DNA of 64,000 nt, taken from the NCBI GenBank assembly GCA_030522415.1, contig CM060109.1, forward strand, positions 4,994,655-5,058,654. The letters run 5' to 3'. The DNA is from Channallabes apus. Lineage: Eukaryota > Chordata > Actinopteri > Siluriformes > Clariidae. Below are positions 36,987-48,900 of the stretch, piece after piece. Below the pieces are notes generated by a model. The model worked only from the letters and a program-made list of their open reading frames with translations, was not told the DNA's origin and did not search any database. The translations under genes were made by a program, and so were the position numbers. Numbering within the stretch: position 1 is the first letter of the stretch; each line of letters opens with the position of its first letter.

Positions 36987-39900
36987 CAGGAGGAGGCTCA
37001 GATTCAGGATGGACCCAGGCCAAAATAATAAACAAAATGGTATTTATATTTAGTAGCTAGATTACCTGCAAAAAAAAAAAAAAAGGCAACACCCAAACAA
37101 AAATACAGGTACCTTCCCGGACTCCCTAAACCAAAAACAGTGAATGAATTCCCTCTTCCCAAAATAAATGGCAGCCACGCCCCTACTGTCATGCTTCTCC
37201 TAGTAATACACAAACACAGCTGCAGGTGCAGGAAATGACAGTCCTTTATTTCTTTCAGTCTCTTTAAGATTTGAACAAAATAAACAAAACAAAACACGAC
37301 AACTTAATATCCACCCCGCGGGTGGCTTCTCCTGGAGCGGTCTGCAGGCGGAAACACAGGAAACTAAATACGTTCTAGAACGAGGGAACACAAAGGAGAC
37401 TGGATACCGATCCACGGCCGAGTCAGTCCATGAGTGTGAAGCTGTCCTGCTTCACCCAACCTCGGCTGCAGATACCGCTTAGCCCTTGGGAGAGACAGAG
37501 AGAAGACACAGTTAGAGTGTGGTGTGGCATAATGGTGACCAGACGCTGTGGTGTGGGTTCGGCTGGGTTAAATAGTGAGACACATGAGGTAGAGACAGGT
37601 GATTTCCATTAATCATTAGGGGCAGACAATGACATACACAGACACACTAGGGGGAGACAAAGCTATGGCTCAGTAAGCCGGTGAACCGGATCTCCAGGGC
37701 TGCGGCGGCTCGGATGTTACATTACCCCCTTCCCCAGGACCGGCTTCCTGAAGAGGAGGTGGGCGCTCCCCTTGCGTTACCAAAGGGGGTCGGGACCCAC
37801 CGACCTGATGGAATTGCCGGCGGGCGGGTCGGCCCGGAGGTCGTGGCGCAGGACGATCCGGCCGTGCCCGGTGGAACTCGGAAATGAGTTTGGGGCTCAG
37901 GATGTCCCTTGCCGGGACCCAGCTGCGTTCCTCCGGTCCATAACCCTCCCACTCCACCAGATATTGGAGTGAGCCTCCTCGCCTTCGGGAGTCCAACAGT
38001 TGCTGGACTCTAAACGCCGGAGCGCCCTCGATCTCCACAGCCCCGGGGAGCGAGGGGGTCACGACCCCTCCGTCCAGCGGTCCCCTTTTTACCGGCCTGA
38101 GAAGAGAGATGTGAAAGGTAGGGTTAATGCGCATGTATGTGGGGAGTTGTAATTTAAATGACACAGGGTTGATTTGCGCTAAGATGGGGAAGGGACAGAT
38201 GAACCGGGGGGAGAGTTTACGACAGGGGAGGTTGAGAGAGAGGTCCTTTGTCGAGAGCCAAACCCGATCTCCTACCTGGAGCGGAGGACTTTCCCTTCGC
38301 CGCCTATCGGCAAATCTTTTGAAGCGGCGAACTGCTTGGGAGATATGGGCATGCGCCCCTCCCATACTTTTTCTGCTTTCTTAAACCACTCATCCACCAT
38401 GGGGATATTGGTGGGAGTGGCTTCCCAGGGACAGAGCGGCGGCTGGTGTCCGAGCATACATTGAAACGGCGTTAGGCCGGTTGAGGAGTGTTTTAATGAG
38501 TTTTGTGCATATTCCGCCCAGAGTAAATAGTCTGCCCATTCATGTTGTCGACTACTACAATATGCGCGAAGGAATTTCCCGAGATCCTGCACAGTCCGCT
38601 CTGCCTGTCCATTAGACTCCGGGTGATAGCCTGACGTTAGACTAATGGTGGTCCCCAACTTCTGGAAAAAAGCTCTCCAGACTCTGGCGATAAATTGGGG
38701 ACCACGATCTGAAACGATGTCCTCCGGAATACCATAGTAGCGAAACACTGTATCGAATAGGGTTTCCGTTACCTGAGAGGCGGTTGGGAGAGCGCAGAAC
38801 GGGATGAATCGACAACCTTTAGAAAACCGATCCACCACCAATAGTACTGTCGTGTACCCTTTTGACACCGGCAGGTCCGTCACAAAGTCCACCGCTAGGT
38901 GAGACCACGGTCTGTTAGGTGTGGGCAAGGGCATTAATTTACCAACTGGCAACCCTCGGGGGCTTTTAGTAGTTGCACAGGTAGCACAAGACGAAACGAC
39001 TGTTTTCACTGTTTCCCGCATATTTGGCCACCAGAACCTAGGTTCCAGTAGTTGCAATGTTCTTAATTCGCCGGGGTGTCCAGATGTGAGGTTAATGTGG
39101 GCCTCAACCATCACTCGTTCCCGTAGTGATCCCGGTACGTAGGTTCGGTCCGGAGGGCAGTCCGACGGCACGGGGTCGGTCCGTGTCGCCTGGGCTATCT
39201 CCGCATCGAGGTCCCACGTAATCGGGGCCACCACGAGTGCCGGGGGCAGAATGGGTTCAGGAGCCGTGGTTCGGTCCTGCGACGCGAAACAGCGGGAGAG
39301 CATGTCCGCTTTTATGTTCTTAGAGCCGGGGCGATATGTAATACTGAAATGAAAACGAGTGAAAAACAGTGCCCAGCGGGCTTGGCGAGGGTTTAGTCTT
39401 TTAGCTTGTTGGAGGTACTCAAGGTTCTTGTGATCGGTGAGCACCGTAAATGGATGTTCTGCTCCCTCCAACCAATGCCTCCACTCCTCTAACGCCGCTT
39501 TTATTGCTAGCAGTTCGCGGTTTCCGATATCATAATTGCTCTCGGCAGGTGTCAATTTTCTCGAAAAGAAAGCGCAGGGGTACAGCTTCTCTGGGTGGCC
39601 ATGGCGCTGTGACAGTACCGCTCCGAGTCCTACTTCCGACGCGTCGACCTCCACTACGAAGGGCTTAGTTGGATCGGGAAGTTTTAATATAGGCGCGGAG
39701 GTAAAAGCTCGTTTTAGTCGCTGGAATGCGAGACGCGCTTCCGGCGTGAACTTGCGCAAACGCTGTGGCTTTCGCTTCAATAAATCAGTGAGCGGTGCTG
39801 CCAACATACTGTAGCCCCTAATAAAGCGCCTGTAAAAATTGTCAAACCCAAGGAAACTTTGTAGCGCCTTCACTGATGTGGGCTCCGGCCATAATTGTAC

Positions 39901-42900
39901 CGCACTGACCTTGGCTGTGTCCATCTTGACCCCAAGTGGCCCTATGCGATAGCCCAGAAATGCTACCTCTGTTTTGTGGAATTCACACTTCTCCGCCTTC
40001 ACATAGAGCCCATGTTCCCTCAGTCGATGGAGGACGGCGGTTACATGACGGACGTGCTCCCCGTATGACCGAGAGTATATTAAGATGTCATCTAGATATA
40101 CTATCACAAACCGGTTTAACATACGTCGAAGCACGTCATTCATGAGCCCCTGAAACACCGCAGGTGCATAGGCCATCACATTATACTGATAATGACCTGA
40201 TGTTGTGCTAAACGCAGTCTTCCACTCATCGCCCTTGCGAACACGAACGAGGTTGTATGCGCTGCGGAGGTCAAGTTTAGTAAAGATGGACGCGCCTCGG
40301 AGCAGGTCGATCGCGGCCGGTACCAATGGCAGTGGGTGCTTATATTTTACTGTGATGGCATTGAGTCCCCGATAATCAATACACGGCCTAAGGCCCCCCC
40401 CTTTCTTTTCGATAAAAAAGAAACCTGCCGAGGCTGGTGACGTGGAGCGACTAATGAGTCCCTGCTGGAGAGCCTCTCTCACGTATTCCTCCATTGCCCG
40501 GGTTTCGGCTACGGACAATGGGTAAATCCGCGAGCAGGGCGTTGTTTTCCCCGGCAGGAGGTCAATAGCACAATCCCATGGGCGGTGAGGGGGAAGTCGT
40601 GCTGCAGCCCTAATACTAAACACGTCTTTGAACTTTCCGTACTCTGACGGCACTAAAGTAGAAACCAGGGCGCTGGGGCTTTCAATAGAAGTTGTTTGGA
40701 CCGTCAATGAGGATGGTGTACAGAATTTCGCGCATCGGGGGGACCAGGATAGGATACGCAAACCGGCCCAATCGAAATTAGGGTTGTGAGAGCGCAGCCA
40801 TGGGAGGCCGAGCACGACGGACTGACTCACCTGGGAAATCACATAGAATTTCAATTCCTCAGTGTGGTTCGGGAAAGTTAACCGTAGGGGCACGGAGATC
40901 ATGTTAACTGGCGACTGAGCTAATGGGTTGCCATCTAGAGCGTTAATCACGATCGGATTTTGAAGCTTCGACACTGGAGCATGCAGCGAGGAAAGGAGAG
41001 AGGATGAAATAAAATTCCCAGCCGACCCGGAATCTATTAAGGGGGAAACAGAAACAACATGATTATTGTACGACAGGGTAGCATTGATGCAGAATGACTG
41101 GGTGATGCGTGGGGGTGTGTGCTGAGTTACTTGTAATAATGGGCAGGTTTTTATGAGATGCCCCCCCCCCCCACAGTACAGGCATAGTCCCGCTGTGAAT
41201 CGGCGCCTCCTCTCCTGTGCGGACAACCGGGAGGTGCCTACATCCATGGGTTCCGACGATAGGTTCTCTCATGGTCTCGGCGGACTCTTACTGGGGCTGG
41301 GACGGCGGCACGGCTCAAAACTGCCTCCTACTGCTTTCGCGGGGGTCTGCCGTTTCTGACCGCGGAGATGCTGGTCCAGCTTGATGGCGAGCTGAATGGT
41401 CTCGTCGAGGTCCATCTCGGAATCACGGCATGCCAACTCAAGCTGGATCTCAGGTTGAAGGCCGTCCCAGAAGCGTGCGAGGAGGCTCTTCTCGCACCAC
41501 TCACTCTCCGCGGCCAGGATCTTGAATTTCACGGCATAATCCACCACTGTGGCTTGCCCTTGTCTCAGTCTCAGTAATCGCTGTTCGCCAGTCCGACCTT
41601 GATCCGGGTGGTTGAAAACCGCGTGAAGTCAATTATGTCCCGACCGCCTGCACACCACATCGCGGCTGCCCAGTCCATAGCCGCGCCCGTGAGCTGTTGT
41701 GTGACGAAACTAATCTTCTGGCGATCATCTAGGTCAGGGTAGTCTGCCAGGTACAGCTCACAGGCGAGGAGAAATTTTCTGCAGCCCTCAGAGTCGCCAG
41801 CATACCTTTCAGGGGGGGCCGCCCTAGGCGGGGATCGTGAGGGGCGCTTCGGCGCCGGGGATGAGGGCGACTGGCCGGCTGCAATGTCACGGACACTGTG
41901 CGCGAGGTCATTTATAGCCCGGGCGAGACTGTCCATTTGCCCCTGCTGTCTTCGGATGTGTAATCCATCATTGGTGGGTTGTCGCCGGGCAGGGGCGTTC
42001 CTGCTGCAGTCTGGAATGCGGTCTGGTCATCTGTCATGCTTCTCCTAGTAATACACAAACACAGCTGCAGGTGCAGGAAATGACAGTCCTTTAGTTCTCT
42101 CAGTCTCTTTAAGATTTGAACAAAATAAACAAAACAAAACACGACAACTTAATATCCACCCCGCGGGTGGCTTCTCCCGGCGCGGTCTGCAGGCGGAAAC
42201 ACAGGAAACTAAATACGTTCTAGAACGAAGGAACACAAAGGAGACTGGATACCGATCCACGGCCGAGTCAGTCCATGAGTGTGAAGCTGTCCTGCTTCAC
42301 CCAACTTCGCCTGCAGATACCACTTAGCCCTTGGGAGAGACAGAGAGAAGACACAGTTAGAGTGTGGTGTGGCATAATGGTGACCAGACGCTGTGGTGTG
42401 GGTTCGGCTGGGTTAAATAGTGAGACACATGAGGTAGAGCAATAAAGGTAGAGGACAAAGCAATAATCAAAGTCAATGGGAGGCAAAAAGTCAAAACCAG
42501 AATACACAACCAAATATCAAAACGCCAAAATCACAACCTCTTTCATCTTTCCCGCGTCTCTCTCCGGTTTATATATGGTCGCGCTAGTCGATGACGTCAC
42601 TCTCAGGGTGGAAGCGACCGTGTGGAAGGTCAGGGAGATGCCGATGTCAGAAAACCTGGAGTGGAGTCTGGAGCGGCGCGACCAGGACATGATACACACA
42701 CGCGAGCGCAAAAGCATAATATTTGTATTTTTTTAGCATTTTCATTCACTTATTTTTTACTCAGTAGCGAATATGATTTAAAATGTAGTGAATTACAATA
42801 CTTCAAACTAAACATACTTAAGTAAAAGTAAAATTACAGATTTTAAAAACTACTTTAAAAAGTAGAAATACACAAAAAAGCTACTCAATTACAGTAACGC

Positions 42901-45900
42901 GAGTAAATGTACTTTCCACCTCTGGTAATAGAGGTAAGCATAGGGTTCAGGGTCTTCCACAAGTACACAACAGTGGCAAATCACTGCCGATGGGTCTCAA
43001 ACCCAGATCCTCTGATCAACAACCTGGAACCTTAGCTGCCTGATGCCTGAGCCATGACTGCCAATAACAGAAAGTAAGATAACAATCAGTTACATAGTGT
43101 AAAAGCATAGTAATAGCATTTAATCTCATCGCGATAATCAGATATCTTGTGTTCTATAAATGATTGACCAGAAGACTTATCAGAATCAGATTCATTTTTA
43201 TCTGCCAAGTATGTTGATACACAAGGAAGTTGATTCTGGCGGTTGGTGACGCTGAGTATAGACATATTTAACAACACTGTACATACTGTTCACACTGTAC
43301 ACAGTAAGTATACAACATTTAAAACCACAAAAATATACAGAGTATGAAACAATCACAATGTACAAAAAGTGAGTATGTAGTGTAAATAAATGAAGTGTGT
43401 ATCACACATTTGTCAGATAAGGGTGATGAGTTTTTTGTCTTTCTTTATATATACATATGTACAGTGGTGTGAAAAACTATTTGCCCCCTTCCTGATTTCT
43501 TATTCTTTTGCATGTCTGTCACACTTAAATGTTTCTGTTCATCAAAAACTGTTAACTATTAGTCAAAGATAACATAATTGAACACAAAATGCAGTTTTTA
43601 AATGAAGGTTTACGTTATTAAGGGAGAAAAAAAACTCCAAATCTACATGGCCCTGTGTGAAAAAGTGATTGCCCCCCTTGTTAAAAAATAACTTAACTGT
43701 GGTTTATCACACCTGAGTTCAATTTCTGTAGTCACCCGCAGGCCTGATTACTGCCACACCTGTTTCAATCAAGAAATCACTTAAATAGGAGCTACCTGAC
43801 ACAGAGAAGTAGACCAAAAGCACCTCAAAAGCTAGACATCATGTCAAGATCCAAAGAAATTCAGGAACAAATGAGAACAAAAGTAATTGAGATCTATCAG
43901 TCTGGTAAAGGTTATAAAGCCATTTCTAAAGCTTTGGGACTCCAGCGAACCACAGTGAGAGCCATTATCCACAAATGGCAAAAACATGGAACAGTGGTGA
44001 ACCTTCCCAGGAGTGGCCGGCCGACCAAAATTACCCCAAGAGCGCAGAGACAACTCATCCGAGAGGCCACAAAAGTCCCCAGGACAACATCTAAAGAACT
44101 GCAGGCCTCACTTGCCTCAATTAAGGTCAGTGTTCACGACTCCACCATAAGAAAGAGACTGGGCAAAAACGGCCTGCATGGCAGATTTCCAAGTCGCAAA
44201 CCACTTTTAAGCAAAAAGAACATTAAGGCTCGTCTCAATTTTGCTAAAAAAAAACATCTCAATGATTGCCAAGACTTTTGGGAAAATACCTTGTGGACCG
44301 ACGAGACAAAAGTTGAACTTTTTGGAAGGTGCGTGTCCCTTTACATCTGGCGTAAAAGTAACACAGCATTTCAGAAAAAGAACATCATACCAACAGTAAA
44401 ATATGGTGGTGGTAGTGTGATGGTCTGGGGTTGTTTTGCTGCTTCAGGACCTGGAAGGCTTGCTGTGATAGATGGAACCATGAATTCTACTGTCTACCAA
44501 AAAATCCTGAAGGAGAATGTCCGGCCATCTGTTCGTCAACTCAAGCTGAAGCGATCTTGGGTGCTGCAGCAGGTCAATGACCCAAAACACACCAGCAAAT
44601 TCACCTCTGAATGGCTGAAGAAAAACAAAATGAAGACTTTGGAGTGGCCTCGTCAAAGTCCTGACCTGAATCCTATTGAGATGTTGTGGCATGACCTTAA
44701 AAAGGCGGTTCATGCTAGAAAACCCTCAAATAAAGCTGAATTACAACAATTCTGCAAAGATGAGTGGGCCAAAATTCCTCCAGAGCGCTGTAAAAGACTC
44801 GTTGCAAGTTATCGCAAACGCTTGATTGCAGTTATTGCTGCTAAGGGTGGCCCAACCAGTTATTAGGTTCAGGGGGCAATTACTTTTTCACACAGGGCCA
44901 TGTAGGTTTGGATTTTTTTTCTCCCTAAATAATAAAACCCCTCATTTAAAAACTGCATTTTGTGTTTACTTGTGTTATCTTTGACTAATAGTTAAATGTG
45001 TTTGATGATCAGAAACATTTTGTGTGACAAACATGCAAAAGAATAAGAAATCAGGAGGGGGGTAAATAGTTTTTCACACCACTGTATGTTTAAATATTCG
45101 ATACAACATATGACCTTTTATTTTTTACTTAATTATATTTTAAAACTGCGGTGAATGAAAATGTCACTTTGCGACACTTGGCGGTCATTTCACGAATGAA
45201 ATTTAAATGCAACTGATTTATTTTGACTGCTGTCGTTTTGCCACGGCAGAAAGCAAGGCGGTAATAGGCATTCTTGTTGACTACCTACTGTATATATTTC
45301 TCAGTTAAATGGCCCATTCTTCTTTGCAAATTTGTTTTAATTTAGCGACATTGGAGAGTTTTTGAGCATCCAGGTCATGAAGCTGCAAAGCAGCCCCCGA
45401 CCATCACATTACCACCACCATGTTTGACTCTTAGTATGATATTCTTTTTATGAAATTCTGTATTAGTCCACAGAATTTTTTCCCAAAAGTTTCATGTTTT
45501 TTGACAAATGTCTTTGGGCCCTTTTTGGTCAGCAGTAGATTTCGTCTTGTAACACAACTATGGATGCCATTTTTTGCCCCGAGACTCTTTCTTATTGATG
45601 AATCACGAACACTGATCTTAACTGACCCAAGTGAGTCCTGCAGTTCTCTAGATGTTTTGGGTTATTTAATATGATCTTGGACGAGTCGTCTTTGTGCTGT
45701 TGGAGTAATTTTGGAAGGCTGGAACACTTTTCGGATGGTTCAGCACTGTTCCAAGTTTTCTCCTGTTTGTTTTAGGTTCCTTTTGGAGATCTTTTAGTGT
45801 CCTTAACTTTGTCAGACAGGTTCTATTTAAGTGCTTTATTGATTCAACAGTCTAGTAGTAATCAGGCCTGGGTATGGCAAGAGAAATTTAACTCAGCTTT

Positions 45901-48900
45901 CCAAAAATTTTTATTAATCACAGTTTATTCATGATTTAGCAAGGGCACAATAAGCTTTGAAATCAATAATGAATTCATTATTTAAAATTTTGTTTTTTTT
46001 TATTTTGCATTTAGTTTTTACTCTGGTTATTTGTGTATAATATAATTTTTTAAAAATATCTGAATCATGTAAGTGTAACAATTATGCATGCATTTTTTTT
46101 TATTAAATCACAGCACCGTATGTAAATTATTGCATTTGCATGTAGTTGCTTTTAGTTTCATTGATATTTGATAGGTTTCCTCCGGGTACTCCGGTTTCCT
46201 CCCACAGTCCAAAGACATGCAGATTAGGCTAATTGGCGTTCCCAAATTGACCCTAGTGTGTGAATGAGTGTGTGCGTGTGCTCTGCGATGGATTGGCACG
46301 CTGTCCAGGGTGTACCCTGCCTCGTGCCCTGAGTCTCTAAAATACAGGATAAAGCGGTATAGAAGATGAATGAATGAAATTTGATAAGTTTCCAAGAGTT
46401 TATGAATGCTTTCTTTAAAACTCATTAACAGTTGCTAAATGGCTAAGATGGTAACTTGCAGGTCTTTTGAAAGTAATATTCCTGACTGTCCTGAAAAGAA
46501 TAAGCTAATATCTAGGAACCAGCCACATTAAATAATGGTAATGAAGCTTCTAAGGGCAAATTTAGTTGATGGGTGCATTTAAACTGACCATTCTGACCAG
46601 TTCTGTTCGAGTTTAAAATTACTTTCCTATTCTGGTAGGGCCAGCTCTCTACGCATTCAATGATGCAGAATTCACTGAAGAAGACTGGGAAGGAATTCAA
46701 CGAGCAGGACGAAGCATTAAGCATGACGATCCAACCAAAGTGGGAAGATTCGGAATTGGCTTCAATTCAGTTTACCATGTTACAGGTGAGAACAGTGCTT
46801 TTGTCATGTTTGTAAAACAATAACTAATCATCTCTAGTAAGGTTCTGTTTTTTTTTTTAAGAAATTACATTAACCAAAATTATGATTAATGATCAGAATT
46901 GGAAAAATACAAATTTGCCATGATTCACTTTAAAAAGACTTGTCTGACTTATCCAATTTTGAAACGCAACTACGTTTTGTCCCAGACTTACTGTACATTG
47001 GTTCAATTAGAGAGTCTTTAATTTTTGTAAAAGATATAGTGCAATTTCTAGATTAATTACATGCATTAACACGTTAATATTGAAAGTCCTAAAAAAGTAC
47101 ACATTTAGTTGCAACTGGGTTTCAAATGTTTTTGCAGTGTATACTGTATCTATAGTGTTTGGCTAACTGAAGTCTAAAGTAAGTGTTCTAAGCATTCTTA
47201 TGGTACAGTAGGTTAGAATAACCTAGGTATGTTATCTGTAATCTTCAACATTGGCCATTTCTACTGTAATTTAAGACTCTAGACAGTAATGCCAAAAATA
47301 TCCATGAATATTAGGCATGTCAGACGTTTTTGAATTCTTATAATGTTTTATTACTTAAGTCGTTTAATATAAAATGTACTTAATTCACTATAAAAACTTT
47401 AAAAGGTCCTTAAAGAAATAATTTAATACTACAGTCTATAATAGCAGGAATCCACAAACTACTTGGTTTCTGTAAATAGTTGGACATGTTAAGATCACTG
47501 ATGCGACTAAAACATGATTTGTGGACCTGTAAAAAGTTCTGTTTGTAGACTAAAGAGGAAGTTGGGTGATGGTGACTTCAGAAACCAATAAATGGTTGCA
47601 GCAAATGTATAGGAACTAGGCAAAAAATTTGACATGATGATTCTCTAAGGCTTCAATTTTGTATTAGATATGATCATTTAGTGGTTAGGACTGTCATACA
47701 AATGTTCATTGATTCCATTTCTTTAATTACAGATTTGCCATGTGTATTTAGTTCCAAACACCTTGCAATTTTTGACCCTCAAAAGCTGATGTTTGATGAT
47801 GAACAAGAGGGCTACCGCTGGTCCCTGGATGATGAAGAGGACAGAAATAATCTTTTGGAATATGCAGATCAATTTAAACCCTTTCAGGATATTGTCAATC
47901 TACTCTGTGATGGAAATTGTGCATGGGAAAAGGTCATCAATCAGTGTAATTTCCAAGGAACACTTTTTCGGTTTCCCCTGCGTCAAGAGGCCTCAGAGAT
48001 TTCTGCCAATTTATATGACTCCAGGAAAGCTACTCAGCTTTTTGACAGCTTCATTCCAGATGCAGACATTAGTGTTCTGTTTCTGAGATCAGTCACCTCC
48101 ATTTCTTTGCTGCATATTGACTCAAATGGCAGCGTCACCGTTAGGATGAAAGTTACTGCATCATCTCCACCCAGCACTTTTCTGGATTTTCAGGAAACTG
48201 AGGACGTCAGACGAAACTGTGTTCAAGGCAAGACGAGCTTTAAAACAGTGACATGTAGTTCATCAAGTCAGGAAAATACAACCAGCAAATGGCTTGTCAC
48301 AGCCTGTCAGTTAATGGAAGGGCGTGTACATGAGATTGACACACTTGCTGGAAAACTAAGTTTTTACCCTCAAGTCGATGTAGCATTTCAGTGTGATGAA
48401 GGCAGAGCATGTGATGGTGGACGACTGAGCTGCTTTCTGCCTCTTCCAAACAATGAAACAAACAGGACAGGACTCCCTGTTCATATTAATGCATGCTTTG
48501 GTCTGACGGACAACCGAAGGTACATCAAGTGGCAGGAAGAGGATCAAAGGAATGATGAATCTGCAGAATGGAATGAGCTGCTAATTAAGGAGGTTCTTCC
48601 TTATGTTTATCTTAAGATAATCCAAGATGCTATCCAACTATCAAAAAAGTCAAAGCTTCCTGTAAGCTCTGTGTACAATCTTTGGCCTGATCTGAGACAG
48701 ACAGAACACAGGCCACAATGGCATAAAGTGGCAGAAGACTTTTTTCGAAGATTATTTAAAACTCAAGAAATCTTTTCCCTAGCTAAAAATAAGGAAAAAT
48801 GGGTGACCGCTTCAGATGCTGTTTTTCCAATTAATGATACCGACACTGATATAATGTTTGCAGTTGTCCGGTTATTGATCGAGGAAGGAGAAAACCTTGT

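Larger units (their letters stand above)
37197..42440 (-). mobile_element. Ty3/Gypsy chromodomain LTR retrotransposon
   Basis: The left LTR spans 37197-37721 (525 bases; on the - strand TGTAACATCC to AGCATGACA) next to a GGGGAAGGGGG polypurine tract. The right LTR spans 42032-42440 and is near identical but lacks about 115 bases at its outer end, which was replaced by unrelated sequence. The gag, pol and chromodomain frames lie between on the - strand. LTR similarity is high, with only scattered changes, so the insertion is fairly recent. Confidence 0.93.
36445..42932. mobile_element. hAT-type DNA transposon with perfect 8-bp target duplications
   Basis: The ends CAGAGGTGGAAAG (36453) and CTTTCCACCTCTG (ending 42924) are perfect inverted repeats. 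They are flanked by GTAATAGA at 36445-36452 and 42925-42932, the 8-bp duplication expected for hAT. Subterminal ACTCAAGTAAAAGTAAA words recur. No hAT transposase was found, so it is non-autonomous. A Gypsy retrotransposon fills its middle. Confidence 0.9.

Noticed and set aside
36793..36990. Possible second LTR element (TGTTACGTCCCA)
   Set aside because: No matching second LTR or coding part was found in the hAT arm.
47681..47732. ATG at 47681 as a gene start
   Set aside because: It precedes the AATTACAG acceptor at 47732. The true frame enters from exon 5.
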